Assembly (NCBI RefSeq): GCF_000686725.1
Contig: NZ_JMLK01000006.1
Span: 186,001-250,000, forward strand
Length of the DNA stretch: 64,000 bases
Reading direction: 5' to 3'
From: Clostridium akagii DSM 12554
Lineage (GTDB): Bacteria; Bacillota; Clostridia; Clostridiales; Clostridiaceae
The position numbers and the translations under genes were made by a program. Below are positions 46,035 through 54,908 of the stretch, in pieces (the first letter of the stretch is position 1; each line of letters begins with the position of its first letter). The notes below the pieces were generated by a model. The model was not told the origin of the DNA. It worked only from the letters and a program-made list of their open reading frames with translations, and did no database searches.

Positions 46035-46376
46035 ATGATAGCATTTTTAGGTCTGTTTGTAGGCATAATCATAGGCGTACTATGGAATGTCCCAATCCCC
46101 GATCAGTTTTCTCCATATATGTCAGTAGCTATTTTTGCATGTTTAGACTCGGTTTTTGGGGCTATGAGGGCATCACTTGCTAAACAATTTAGAGCAGATG
46201 TTTTTATTTCTGGTTTTTTTGGTAATGCATTTCTTGCAGTGGCATTAGTCTATTTAGGAGACAAACTGGGAATACCTATTTACCTTGCCGCAGTAATAGT
46301 TTTTGGTAGTAGAATATTTAATAATTTTGCTATGATAAGAAGAATGCTTTTAGATAAAACTAGACCACAAATATGA
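46035..46376 (+). CDS. sbp: Small basic protein Sbp (DUF1290)
   Basis: A 113-residue membrane protein with about three hydrophobic helices: IAFLGLFVGIIIGVLWNVPIP, YMSVAIFACLDSVFGAMRAS and FGNAFLAVALVYLGDKLGIPIYLAAVIVFG (fragments of the family pattern). It corresponds to YlxX/Sbp, placed beside DUF881 genes before sepF-type genes in Firmicutes. The function is unknown. AAGGAGTGAT precedes the ATG. Confidence 0.88.
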   Translation: MIAFLGLFVGIIIGVLWNVPIPDQFSPYMSVAIFACLDSVFGAMRASLAKQFRADVFISGFFGNAFLAVALVYLGDKLGIPIYLAAVIVFGSRIFNNFAMIRRMLLDKTRPQI

Positions 46377-46385
46377 GGTGATTAA

Positions 46386-47114
46386 ATGAAAAATAATGAG
46401 GCGACTTTTTTTGTATTCATAGCTTGCATTATAGTTGGTATTTTGATTACCTCGAATTTTAATTTTAATGGAGGAACAAAAACAGTTTTTTTGAACTCAA
46501 AAGATTATCAAGTCCAATATAATTATAGAAATACATTAGCTACTGAAGTTGATGAGTTAAGAAATAAATATATTGATTCAGCAAATAAACTTCGGGGATT
46601 AAGTGAAAATAAAGATGAAAAGAATCAAACTAATGCAATACAAAGCGAACTAAATGATGAGAAAATTTCTTCCGGAGAGTCAGACGTAGCTGGACAAGGA
46701 ATTTTGATTACACTTGATGACGGTACTGATAAGTTTGAGGGCAAGGTTATAAAGTCAAATTCTGATCTTGATAGTCTAATTCACAATTTCGATATATTAT
46801 ATGTGGTTAATGATTTAAAGTCTGCAGGAGCAGAAGCAATTTCAGTTAATGATCAAAGAATAGTTAATACTACTGAAATTTATTGTGTAGGGCCATTTAT
46901 AAGGATAAATGGAGTGACAGTAGCGTCGCCGTTTTATATCAAGGCAATTGGTAACAAAGATAAATTAAAGGATTATATGATGGCAGAAACTAATTACCTA
47001 TATTTGTTAATACATAATAGAGGCATTAAAGGTACTATTGTTAAAAATGACGATGTTAAAATTGGTTCTTATAATGGAAATATCAGCCATGAATACTTGA
47101 AAGCTAAGAGTTAA
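46386..47114 (+). CDS. DUF881 family membrane protein, second copy
   Basis: A 242-residue paralogue of the gene at 45288: an N-terminal membrane helix (ATFFVFIACIIVGILITSNF), a short coiled coil and the DUF881 block (VAGQGILITLDDG, YVVNDLKSAGAEAISVNDQRI, PFYIKAIGNKDKLKDYM). It has lost much of the coiled coil and has a longer C-terminal tail. It is probably a duplication that has diverged; it may form a complex with the first copy and Sbp. Confidence 0.86.
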   Translation: MKNNEATFFVFIACIIVGILITSNFNFNGGTKTVFLNSKDYQVQYNYRNTLATEVDELRNKYIDSANKLRGLSENKDEKNQTNAIQSELNDEKISSGESDVAGQGILITLDDGTDKFEGKVIKSNSDLDSLIHNFDILYVVNDLKSAGAEAISVNDQRIVNTTEIYCVGPFIRINGVTVASPFYIKAIGNKDKLKDYMMAETNYLYLLIHNRGIKGTIVKNDDVKIGSYNGNISHEYLKAKS

Positions 47115-47177
47115 TAGTCGTATTTTAAAAAAATTATAATATAAAATTAAAATTTCTATAATATTATGCAGGATTTT

Positions 47178-47207
47178 TTGAGTTTATGAAGAATATATAC
47201 ATATGAT
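47178..47207 (+). promoter_or_regulatory. Candidate sigma-A promoter for the ylmE-sepF-ylmH-divIVA group
   Basis: TTGAGT (47178-47183), 18 bases, TATGAT (47202-47207), in the 144-base gap and about 50 bases before the next start codon. Spacing is one base above the optimum. Confidence 0.4.
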
Positions 47208-47258
47208 AGGTAAATTTCAAATGGAATTTGTTTATTACAATGTAAGGAGACGGTTCAA

Positions 47259-47924
47259 ATGTCCATAACAGAAAATATTACTATTGTTAACAGCGAGTTA
47301 CCTAAGGACGCTATTTTAATAGCTGTATCTAAGACAAGAAGTATAGCAGAAATTCAAGAAGCAGTGGATTATGGCATTAGAGATTTTGGAGAAAACAAAG
47401 TACAGGAATTATTGGACAAAGTAGACAGTTTTGATTCTTCCATGAGATGGCATCTTATAGGACATTTGCAGACAAACAAGGTTAAATATATTGTTGGTAA
47501 AGTATATTTAATTCAGTCACTAGACAGTGTAAAACTGCTTAATGAAATTGAAAAAAGGTATGCTGCAAATAATTTAGTTGCCAATGTTTTAATCCAAATC
47601 AATATTGGTAGGGAAGAATCAAAAACTGGTATATATGAAGAAGATTTGCCTGAGCTTTTAGAATCAATAGAACAATGCAATAATGTAAAAGTAAGTGGTC
47701 TTATGACTGTAATACCTAAAGGTACCTTTGAAGAAAATTGTATATACTACAAGAAAACAAAAGAAATTTGGGAAATTTTAAAGAAAAGATCATACACAAA
47801 CATTTCAATGAAATATTTGTCTATGGGAATGACTCATGACTACAAGGCAGCATTGAGTGAAGGATCAAATATGATTCGAATTGGTGAAGGAATATTTGGA
47901 AAAAGAAATTATAATAATAATTAG
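47259..47924 (+). CDS. PLP homeostasis protein (YggS/YlmE family)
   Basis: A 221-residue single-domain, fold type III PLP protein. The PLP lysine lies in LIAVSKTRSIAEIQEA; other motifs are DFGENKVQELLDK, WHLIGHLQTNKVK, IQINIGREESKTG and LSMGMTHDYKAALSEGSNMIRIGEGIFG. Such proteins buffer PLP and affect amino acid pools. The usual neighbour sepF follows. AAGGAGACGG precedes the ATG. Confidence 0.95.
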   Translation: MSITENITIVNSELPKDAILIAVSKTRSIAEIQEAVDYGIRDFGENKVQELLDKVDSFDSSMRWHLIGHLQTNKVKYIVGKVYLIQSLDSVKLLNEIEKRYAANNLVANVLIQINIGREESKTGIYEEDLPELLESIEQCNNVKVSGLMTVIPKGTFEENCIYYKKTKEIWEILKKRSYTNISMKYLSMGMTHDYKAALSEGSNMIRIGEGIFGKRNYNNN

Positions 47925-47936
47925 GGGGAAGGTAAA

Positions 47937-48392
47937 ATGGCTAAAATGTTAAATAAAGTAATGGGAATATTGGGACTTGATGATGGAAATATTGAGGATT
48001 ATGATGATGAAATTAAAGAAAAAAACTATGATGAGGAATATGAGGAAGAAATAGACGAACCTATTGTAAATAGGAAAAATAACAAAGTTGTTAACATTCA
48101 TACAAACTCAACAATGAGAGTTGTGATTTCAAGACCAAAGGACTATGATGAAGCTACTTCAATATGCGACGAATTAAAAAACAGAAAATTAGTTGTTGTA
48201 AATGTTAGTGATCTTGAACCTAAAACAGCTCAAAGACTTTTAGATTTTATGGGTGGTGCAAGTTATGTACTTAACGGAGAATTGCAAGAAGTAGAGAAAA
48301 ATGTATACATATTATCTCCATCGAACGTAGAAGTTACAAATGATTTAAAAACAGAAATTTCTGGTAAAAGTATGTTTGCTTGGACAAAATAG
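47937..48392 (+). CDS. sepF: Cell division protein SepF
   Basis: A 151-residue FtsZ-associated protein. The N-terminal amphipathic membrane-binding helix ([13 protein letters not shown]) is followed by an acidic, tyrosine-rich linker and the SepF domain ([32 protein letters not shown] and [14 protein letters not shown]). It tethers FtsZ rings to the membrane. GGGGGAAGG precedes the ATG. FtsZ itself is not in the window. Confidence 0.95.
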   Translation: MAKMLNKVMGILGLDDGNIEDYDDEIKEKNYDEEYEEEIDEPIVNRKNNKVVNIHTNSTMRVVISRPKDYDEATSICDELKNRKLVVVNVSDLEPKTAQRLLDFMGGASYVLNGELQEVEKNVYILSPSNVEVTNDLKTEISGKSMFAWTK

Positions 48393-48416
48393 TTTAAACA
48401 TTGGGAAGAGGTTAAA

Positions 48417-49187
48417 TTGAATAAAAAAGAGTTTTTAAATACTATTCATAGTGATAATGAATCAGAATTGTCAAATATTTTTGAAAAGATAATTCTTGCA
48501 GAACGTACTGGCTCTACTGTGTATACAAATGAATTTTATACTCCTAATATTTGGAGAGCAGTTATAAGACTTCAAGAGCATTTTGGTATTTATATAAGTA
48601 GCAGTGGTATTTTCGAAAATAGCGAAAGGCACATTCTTGCTTTTTCAAGTAAACCACTAAGCTACTTTCCAATCAAACTCATAAGGATAGACAATTCTTC
48701 TAAATTTGATAAAGTGGCACATAAGGATTATATGGGGGCAATTTTGTCTCTTGGAATTTCTAGAAATAAGCTAGGCGATTTTGTGACTATTGACAATGAA
48801 TGTTATGTTGCATCCTGTGAGGATATAGTTTATTACATAGCTAGTAATTTGACTACAATAGGAAGATGCCCATGTAAGGTAAGCGAGTATAATCCTTTAA
48901 TGGGGGCGATTCCTGATATAAAGTTTGATGATATGAACATTATTGTTACTTCACTCAGATTGGATTGTTTAGTAAGTGGAATATGTAATGTAACAAGAAG
49001 TAAATCCTTAGCTTTGATAAGTAGCGGGAGTATTCTATCAGATTATGTGACCATTAGAGAAAAAAATTATTCTGTGAAGTATGGGGAAGTAATAACTATA
49101 CGTGGATATGGTAAGTTTAAAATAGTGACTACTAATGGTAATACAGGTCGTGAAAGAATAAGGCTTCTTATAAAAAAATTTGTTTAA
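48417..49187 (+). CDS. ylmH: YlmH-like RNA-binding protein with S4 domain
   Basis: A 256-residue protein. The N-terminal region (YTNEFYTPNIWRAVIRLQEHFG and GGxxxxERHILAFS-like NSERHILAFS) and middle part (HKDYMGAILSLGISRNKLGDFV) match YlmH, and the C-terminal S4 domain (RLDCLVSGICNVTRSKSLALISSGSI, VTIREKNYSVKYGEVITIRGYGKFKI) binds RNA. The position between sepF and divIVA is conserved. Start TTG 48417, with AAGAGG upstream. Possible role in ribosome rescue with RqcH (inference). Confidence 0.9.
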   Translation: MNKKEFLNTIHSDNESELSNIFEKIILAERTGSTVYTNEFYTPNIWRAVIRLQEHFGIYISSSGIFENSERHILAFSSKPLSYFPIKLIRIDNSSKFDKVAHKDYMGAILSLGISRNKLGDFVTIDNECYVASCEDIVYYIASNLTTIGRCPCKVSEYNPLMGAIPDIKFDDMNIIVTSLRLDCLVSGICNVTRSKSLALISSGSILSDYVTIREKNYSVKYGEVITIRGYGKFKIVTTNGNTGRERIRLLIKKFV

Positions 49188-49201
49188 TCGGGGTGGAAAA
49201 T

Positions 49202-49813
49202 ATGAAATTAACTTCAATGGATATAAGCAATAAGGAATTTAAAAAGGTGTTAAGGGGATACGATCAAGGTGAAGTTGATGAATTCTTAGATCAAATTTCT
49301 GAAAGCTATGAACTTGTATACAAAGAGAATTCAACTTTTAAAGAAAAAATTGCAACTTTAAATGAGAAATTAGAGCATTATTCTAAAATAGAAGAGACCA
49401 TTCAAAATACAATGATTTTAGCTCAAAATGCTTCGGATCAGGCTAAGGCTTCTGCGAAAAAAGAAGCAGAACTAGTTCTGCGAAATGCAAATGACACTTC
49501 TCAAAGGATTATAGATAAATCAAATGCTGAAGTATTGAAAATTACTAGTGATTATGATACTATTAAAAGAGAATTTGTTAAATTTAGATCTAAGTATAGA
49601 AATTTTATGAACACACAATTAGATATGTTTAACGATTTGGAGTTAGATTTTGAGAAAAACTATAATATTGCTACTACTGTAGAATTGCAAGAAAAAAGTA
49701 TAGAAATCCCCAGTGATGAAATTATATCAAGGGACTTAAGAGATACGGATGACAAGGAAGAAAGTTTTAATAATGATTTAAATGAAATAAAAAGCTTCTT
49801 TGTAAAAGAATGA
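49202..49813 (+). CDS. divIVA: Cell division/polarity protein DivIVA
   Basis: A 203-residue coiled-coil protein. The N-terminal lipid-binding domain MDISNKEFKKVLRGYDQGEVDEFLDQI is typical, followed by long coiled coils with NATDTSQRIIDKSN-like spacing and an acidic tail. It marks curved membranes at septa and poles. GGGGTGG precedes ATG 49202 rather than the GTG at 49193. A terminator follows. Confidence 0.94.
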   Translation: MKLTSMDISNKEFKKVLRGYDQGEVDEFLDQISESYELVYKENSTFKEKIATLNEKLEHYSKIEETIQNTMILAQNASDQAKASAKKEAELVLRNANDTSQRIIDKSNAEVLKITSDYDTIKREFVKFRSKYRNFMNTQLDMFNDLELDFEKNYNIATTVELQEKSIEIPSDEIISRDLRDTDDKEESFNNDLNEIKSFFVKE

Positions 49814-49876
49814 CAATACATTTTAAAGAAAATCAATTTTGATAATGGCGCGTTTTTGAAGATTGCTGCTAAGTAG

Positions 49877-49902
49877 AATCTCACTCAAAGAGTGGGATTT
49901 TT
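49877..49902 (+). terminator. Terminator after divIVA
   Basis: AATCTCACTC, loop AAA, GAGTGGGATT, then TTTT. One G-T pair, otherwise a perfect 10-bp stem, 63 bases after the divIVA stop. Confidence 0.85.
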
Positions 49903-49926
49903 ATTAATTAAGGAGGACACATACAT

Positions 49927-50619
49927 ATGAGTATTGGGATAATTGGTGCAATGGATGAAGAACTGGAAATCTTATTAAAAGAGACTGAAATATCAAAAAA
50001 AGAAAATAAGGCTAATATGGAGTTTAATTTTGGAATTATACTAGGTAAAGAGGTAGTAATAGTAAGATGTGGCATAGGAAAAGTTAATGCCGCAATATGT
50101 GCTCAAATTTTGATTGACGATTTTAATGTAAGCAGAATAATAAATGTTGGAATAGCTGGAGGCATTGGAAAAGACGTAGTGCCTGGTGATATTGTTATAG
50201 CAGAAAATCTTGTTCAACATGACATGGACACAACCGCTTTTGGTGATAAAATAGGACAAATACCAAGAGTTGATACATATGATTTTAAATGTGATGATGA
50301 AATGGTTGAAATTGCTAAAAAAGCTTGCGCAAGCTTTGAGGTTAATAACTATTATGTAGGGAGAATAGTGTCAGGAGACCAGTTTATAGCAGATATAGAC
50401 AAAATAATATGGCTTAAGGAAAATTTTAATGCTCTAGCGTGTGAGATGGAAGGAGCTAGTATTGCACAGGTGTGTTATTTAAATGCCATACCTTTTGTGG
50501 TAATAAGATCCATATCAGATAATGCAAACAATGGAGCACATATGGATTATGAAAAATTTACGCCAATAGCTGTGAAAAACTCAACAAATATAATTGAGAA
50601 TATGCTGAGGCTAATGTAA
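49927..50619 (+). CDS. mtnN: 5'-methylthioadenosine/S-adenosylhomocysteine nucleosidase
   Basis: A 230-residue nucleosidase that cleaves MTA and SAH, recycling methionine and adenine. Motifs: IGIIGAMDEELEILL, INVGIAGGIGKDVVPGDIVIA, SGDQFIAD, CEMEGASIAQVCYL and VIRSISDNA with the catalytic Asp. The length is normal. An AAGGAGGAC site precedes the ATG. Cytoplasmic; a single gene between two hairpins. Confidence 0.97.
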   Translation: MSIGIIGAMDEELEILLKETEISKKENKANMEFNFGIILGKEVVIVRCGIGKVNAAICAQILIDDFNVSRIINVGIAGGIGKDVVPGDIVIAENLVQHDMDTTAFGDKIGQIPRVDTYDFKCDDEMVEIAKKACASFEVNNYYVGRIVSGDQFIADIDKIIWLKENFNALACEMEGASIAQVCYLNAIPFVVIRSISDNANNGAHMDYEKFTPIAVKNSTNIIENMLRLM

Positions 50620-50641
50620 TAATTTATCTTCAATTTGGCAA

Positions 50642-50688
50642 AATAACCTATAGAAAGATGTATCTTTTAGAAGGAGTGATAGGTTATT
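50642..50688 (+). promoter_or_regulatory. Start-site hairpin that loops out the ribosome binding site
   Basis: AATAACCTAT (50642-50651) is the exact complement of ATAGGTTATT (50679-50688), which abuts the ATG at 50689. The loop contains AAGGAG (50671-50676) and a nested AAAGAT-GT-ATCTTT hairpin (50654-50667). The structure could tune translation of the downstream DksA-like gene. Confidence 0.6.
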
Positions 50689-51294
50689 ATGCAGAAATTA
50701 ATGCTTGATTATTTTGAGAAAAAACTTAATTGTGAAAAAAAAAGAATAGAAGAGCTTTTAAAACTTATGATTAAAAATGAAACTATAGGTTCAAAGAGTG
50801 AAATTTCCTCAGAACTTTCACTTTATGACAATCATCCCTCAGATATAGCTACTGAACTAAATGATATAGAAAGAGGGATGGCTTTTAGTGAAAATGAAAA
50901 ATCTATGCTTAAAAAGATAGATAGAGCATTAGAAAATGTTAAGAATAATACTTATGGAATATGTAAGGTTTGTGGAAAAGAAATACCAGAGGAAAGATTG
51001 GATTTTCTTCCATATGCTGAATACTGCGTGGAATGCCAAAATAACTTTAGTAACTTAAAACAAAGAAATATATATGATAGACCTGTGGAAGAAGAAGTAT
51101 TAGGGTACCCATTTGGGAAAGGTAAAGATTCTAATAAATATGATACTGGATTTGATTCAGAAGATTCTTATAGGGCGGTTGAGAGCTATAATGAAATTCA
51201 TAATGTAGATGAAAATTATGAACCTGAGGCTGATTATGTGGAACCTATAGAAAAGATAAGTAATGAGCAGTATAAAAATCAGCTTCCAGACTGA
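50689..51294 (+). CDS. TraR/DksA family zinc-finger protein (YteA-like)
   Basis: A 201-residue protein. The N-terminal coiled-coil part contains ELSLYDNHPSDIATELNDIERGMAF, the YteA hallmark; the central C4 zinc finger is CKVCGKEIPEERLDFLPYAEYCVECQ; the tail is acidic and Tyr-rich. YteA proteins resemble DksA and are linked to sporulation in Bacillus; how it acts on RNA polymerase is not known. A strong structure overlaps its ribosome binding site. Confidence 0.9.
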   Translation: MQKLMLDYFEKKLNCEKKRIEELLKLMIKNETIGSKSEISSELSLYDNHPSDIATELNDIERGMAFSENEKSMLKKIDRALENVKNNTYGICKVCGKEIPEERLDFLPYAEYCVECQNNFSNLKQRNIYDRPVEEEVLGYPFGKGKDSNKYDTGFDSEDSYRAVESYNEIHNVDENYEPEADYVEPIEKISNEQYKNQLPD

Positions 51295-51311
51295 GTATGT
51301 TGAAAATATTT

Positions 51312-51340
51312 AAAGTGAGCGGGATTTCCTCGCTCACTTT
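51312..51340 (+). terminator. Terminator after the DksA-like gene
   Basis: AAAGTGAGCG, 9-base loop, CGCTCACTTT: a 10-bp perfect stem. The T-run is short, so termination may be incomplete. Confidence 0.8.
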
Positions 51341-51398
51341 ATGAGATTAAACAATTCAAAATTGTTTATAACTCCATGAAAACTATAGGAGGATATTT

Positions 51399-51848
51399 AT
51401 GGAAATACTAATAATTATATTTGTAAATATTATTGATAGAATTACTAAGATATGGGCAACAAAACAATTAATTGGCGGAAATGATTTAATAGTAATTAAA
51501 AATATATTTGATTTTTCCTATTTAGAAAATAGAGGGGCCGCTTGGGGGATATTCTCTGGTAAGGTAAATCTTTTATTAATAATGACTGTAATTATTGTTG
51601 TAGGAATAATTTTTTATTTATTAAAATACAAGCCTAAAAGTAGGGTTATGAGAATTGCACTTAGCTTAATAATAGGTGGAGCCATTGGAAATATGTATGA
51701 TAGGGGAATTTACCAGCATGTAGTGGATTTTATTCATTTTCACTACAAAGATGTGTACAATTTCCCAACGTTCAACTTTGCAGATATGTGTGTTGTAGTT
51801 GGCACATTACTGCTTATATTAAGTTTATTAAGGGATGATACTGAATGA
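51399..51848 (+). CDS. lspA: Lipoprotein signal peptidase LspA
   Basis: A 149-residue polytopic aspartic protease that cleaves prolipoproteins after lipid attachment. Motifs: NIIDRITKIWATKQL, YLENRGAAWGIF, GNMYDRGIYQHVVDFI (first catalytic Asp in GNMYDR) and FPTFNFADMCVVVG (second Asp). Four membrane helices. AGGAGG precedes the ATG. It overlaps rluD by 4 bases (ATGA), as in many Firmicutes. Confidence 0.97.
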   Translation: MEILIIIFVNIIDRITKIWATKQLIGGNDLIVIKNIFDFSYLENRGAAWGIFSGKVNLLLIMTVIIVVGIIFYLLKYKPKSRVMRIALSLIIGGAIGNMYDRGIYQHVVDFIHFHYKDVYNFPTFNFADMCVVVGTLLLILSLLRDDTE

Positions 51849-52771
51849 ATTATTTTAAGTTTAAAGTTTGTGAGAATGAAGAAGATTCTAGATTAGATGT
51901 GTTTATTAGTAATAATTTTGAAGACAAGTCTAGAAGCTATATTCAAGGTATAATAGAGCTAGGAAATGCTAAGGTAAATGGGAGATTAAAAAAAAGTAAT
52001 TATAAGCTTAAATATAATGAAATCGTGGAAATAGAAATTCCAGATAATACAGATTTGAAGGTGGAAAAGGAAAACATACCTCTTGACATTTTATATGAAG
52101 ATTCAGATGTAATAGTAGTAAATAAAGTACAAGGAATGGTAGTACATCCTGCACCGGGCAATTATACTGGTACTTTAGTTAATGCACTTTTATATTATTG
52201 CAAGGACTTATCAGGTATTAATGGTGTTAATAGGCCTGGAATTGTTCATAGAATAGATAAAGGTACATCGGGAATTTTAGTAGTTGCAAAAAATGATAAT
52301 GCTCATAAAAAATTAGCAGAGCAGCTAATGGATCATTCAATGACTAGGGAATATCTTGCTTTGACTGAAGGAATTATACATGATGATAGTGGAGTTATAG
52401 ATGCTCCACTAGGAAGGGATCCTGTAAATAGAATTAGAATGTGTGTAAATAAGAATGGGAGAAATGCTATTACTCATTTTGAGGTCATTGAAAGGCTAAA
52501 AACTAGTACCTTAGTAAAGTGTATACTAGAGACAGGTAGGACACATCAAATAAGAGTCCATATGGGCTATATAGGTCATCCACTTGTAGGGGATCCTGTA
52601 TATGGGTATAAAAAACAAAGATTTAGACTTGAGGGACAAATGCTTCACGCTAAGAAATTAGGGTTTATTCATCCATCTACTGGTGAATATATGGAATTTG
52701 AAAGCGAGATTCCGAATCATTTTAAAAAAGTTATTGGTGTTTTAAGAAATGAATTGAAACAACCCAAATAG
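51845..52771 (+). CDS. rluD: 23S rRNA pseudouridine synthase RluD-like
   Basis: A 308-residue protein with an S4 domain at the N-terminus (SRLDVFISNN-type, then SRSYIQGIIELGNAKVNG) and the RluA/RluD synthase domain: VVNKVQGMVVHPAPGNYTGTLVNALLY, GIVHRIDKGTSGILVVAKND (catalytic Asp), and GRTHQIRVHMGYIGHPLVGDPVYG. It isomerises uridines in 23S rRNA. Its 3' end overlaps the pyrR promoter. Confidence 0.94.
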   Translation: MNYFKFKVCENEEDSRLDVFISNNFEDKSRSYIQGIIELGNAKVNGRLKKSNYKLKYNEIVEIEIPDNTDLKVEKENIPLDILYEDSDVIVVNKVQGMVVHPAPGNYTGTLVNALLYYCKDLSGINGVNRPGIVHRIDKGTSGILVVAKNDNAHKKLAEQLMDHSMTREYLALTEGIIHDDSGVIDAPLGRDPVNRIRMCVNKNGRNAITHFEVIERLKTSTLVKCILETGRTHQIRVHMGYIGHPLVGDPVYGYKKQRFRLEGQMLHAKKLGFIHPSTGEYMEFESEIPNHFKKVIGVLRNELKQPK

Positions 52772-52782
52772 TGTGATAAAAT
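52754..52782 (+). promoter_or_regulatory. Sigma-A promoter of the pyrR-uraA operon
   Basis: TTGAAA (52754-52759), 17 bases, TAAAAT (52777-52782). It overlaps the end of rluD and would start a leader of about 135 bases ahead of pyrR. Confidence 0.7.
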
Positions 52783-52788
52783 TATCAA

Positions 52789-52889
52789 TTGTGATATTAA
52801 CCTTTAAGTGAACCAGAGAGTTCATAAGGCTTAAAATTTATTGTATATATTGCTATTTAAGCCTTAGCCTTAGTGCTGGGCTTTTTTTG
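52789..52889 (+). promoter_or_regulatory. PyrR attenuator leader
   Basis: A PyrR-box hairpin GAAC-CAGAGA-GTTC (52810-52823) matches the conserved CCAGAGAG loop. An antiterminator pairs AAGGCTTAAA (52826-52835) with TTTAAGCCTT (52856-52865). The latter overlaps the terminator, in which AAGCC/AGCC near 52859-52869 pairs with GGGCT before TTTTTTT (52882-52888). UMP-bound PyrR would stabilise the hairpin and allow termination. Confidence 0.85.
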
Positions 52890-52926
52890 TTATAGTATTA
52901 TTATAAATAAACAGGGGGTGGAGTTA

Positions 52927-53469
52927 ATGGAGCTTAAAGCTTTATTATTAGATGAAAAGGCAATGGAGAGAACTTTTACGAGAATTTCTCACGAGATCAT
53001 AGAAAAAAATAAGGGTACTGAGGATTTAATACTGATTGGTATTAAAAGAAGAGGGGTACCACTTGCTAAAAGAATAGCTGATATGATACGGGATATTGAA
53101 GGTAATGAAATAACAGTTGCAAGTGTTGATATTGCTCTCTATAGAGATGATTTGACTTTAATTCAAAGTGAGCCAATAGTAAATAGTAATGAAATAAAAA
53201 TTGATATAACTAATAAAAAGGTTATATTAGTTGATGACGTTTTATATACTGGAAGAACGGCAAGAGCAGCAATAGAAGCAGTCATAGATTGTGGTAGACC
53301 TAAAATGATACAACTTGCAGTATTAATTGATAGAGGACATAGAGAAATACCTATAAGAGCTGATTATGTTGGTAAAAATGTGCCAACTTCAAAAAATGAA
53401 ATGATATCTGTTAAGGTTAAAGAGATTGACGATAAAGACTCTGTAAGTATTTATGAATTAGGCATATAA
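52927..53469 (+). CDS. pyrR: Bifunctional PyrR: pyr attenuation regulator and uracil phosphoribosyltransferase
   Basis: A 180-residue phosphoribosyltransferase-fold RNA-binding protein. The PRPP-binding site [21 protein letters not shown] is present, with [17 protein letters not shown] and [37 protein letters not shown] selects ATG 52927. It follows its own attenuator and is cotranscribed with a uracil permease, so it senses pyrimidine supply and controls uptake. Confidence 0.96.
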   Translation: MELKALLLDEKAMERTFTRISHEIIEKNKGTEDLILIGIKRRGVPLAKRIADMIRDIEGNEITVASVDIALYRDDLTLIQSEPIVNSNEIKIDITNKKVILVDDVLYTGRTARAAIEAVIDCGRPKMIQLAVLIDRGHREIPIRADYVGKNVPTSKNEMISVKVKEIDDKDSVSIYELGI

Positions 53470-53510
53470 AACAAAAATTAATTAGAAAGTTATTTACAAA
53501 GGAGAAATTT

Positions 53511-54833
53511 ATGAATAAAATAGTCAATGTAGAAGAAAAAATGCCAATAATAAAAACTTTACCACTTAGTTTTCAACATCTATTTGCAATGGTTGGGTCT
53601 ACTATTCTTGTACCAATTTTAACGAAGATGAACCCATCTATTGCGCTATTATGTAGTGGAATAGGTACCTTATTATATATATTATGTACAAAGGCAAAAT
53701 TACCAGCATATATTGGTTCATCTTTTGCATTTATAGCACCTATAATTGCAGTTACAACCAAATATAATGGCATTGATAAAACGGGAACGGCAGCCATTGG
53801 TGCAGTATCTGGTGGTGTAATTTCAGCGGGAATAGTGTATTTAATAGTGGCACTTATAATAAGTATATTTGGAGTAGGTTGGCTTAATCGAGCACTTTCT
53901 CCAGTTGTGGTTGGTTCTGTTGTTATAGTAATAGGGCTAGGTCTTGCAGCTACTGCAATTAATTGGGCGGGCTTAAATGCCAGTTATACTGATCCATCAC
54001 TTCTTAGCGTTTCAAGATGGGCATGGATATTAGTAGCAATGGTAACATTATTAGTAGCTATAATTGGCAGTATGTATTTTAAGGGTTTTTTAGGAGTAAT
54101 ACCAATACTTATAGCGATGCTAGCAGGGTATGTTGTAGCTATTGTTCTTGGGGTTGTTCCTAGATCAGTATTACATCAAATAATAACCACACCATTTTTT
54201 ATAGTACCTAATATAGCGATAGGAAAGGTTATGCCAAAGTTTAACTTTGATATAATATTATTAATGGCACCGGTATCTTTTGTGACCTTAGCAGAGCATA
54301 TTGGGCATGTGTATGTTACGGGTAATGTAGTTGGAAAAAATTTTACAAAAGATCCAGGGCTTCATCGATCTATTTTAGGGGATGGAGTAGCTACAATTAC
54401 AGCTGGACTATTAGGAGGACCGCCTAATACTACTTATGGAGAAAATATTGGAGTTATGGCCATAACAAAGGTCTATAGTGTTTGGGTTATAGGATGGGCT
54501 GCAATAATAGCAATAGTTTTATCATTCATAGGTCCAGTATCAGTTTTTATTGAAAATATACCATTACCGGTTATTGGTGGAGTAAGTATATTGCTTTTTG
54601 GAATTATAGCTTCCTCAGGATTTAGAATTTTTGTGGATGATAAAATTGATTTTGGGAAGAAAAGAAATCTTATAATAGCTTCCGTGATAATAGTTTTGGG
54701 CATTGGTGGAGCTACATTAAATATTCCAGTGTCAGGTAGCAATATCCCAATATCAGGAGTTGCACTAGCAACTTTAGTGGGAGTTGTTCTTAATTTAATT
54801 TTACCGGAAAATAGTAGAAACGAAGAGGCATAG
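53511..54833 (+). CDS. uraA: Uracil permease (NCS2 family)
   Basis: A 440-residue transporter with about 14 membrane segments. Motifs: LSFQHLFAMVGSTILVPILTKMNPS, AEHIGHVYVTGNVVGKNF, and GGPPNTTYGENIGVMAITKV, typical of uracil permeases (as opposed to xanthine permeases). It lies 41 bases after pyrR and is controlled by the PyrR leader. A large bidirectional terminator follows. Confidence 0.93.
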   Translation: MNKIVNVEEKMPIIKTLPLSFQHLFAMVGSTILVPILTKMNPSIALLCSGIGTLLYILCTKAKLPAYIGSSFAFIAPIIAVTTKYNGIDKTGTAAIGAVSGGVISAGIVYLIVALIISIFGVGWLNRALSPVVVGSVVIVIGLGLAATAINWAGLNASYTDPSLLSVSRWAWILVAMVTLLVAIIGSMYFKGFLGVIPILIAMLAGYVVAIVLGVVPRSVLHQIITTPFFIVPNIAIGKVMPKFNFDIILLMAPVSFVTLAEHIGHVYVTGNVVGKNFTKDPGLHRSILGDGVATITAGLLGGPPNTTYGENIGVMAITKVYSVWVIGWAAIIAIVLSFIGPVSVFIENIPLPVIGGVSILLFGIIASSGFRIFVDDKIDFGKKRNLIIASVIIVLGIGGATLNIPVSGSNIPISGVALATLVGVVLNLILPENSRNEEA

Positions 54834-54908
54834 AAATAAGTGACAAGTTAAAAGATTACATAATTATCGGGATTTTTATGGTGCTTATATAAATTTAGAT
54901 AACAAGAT

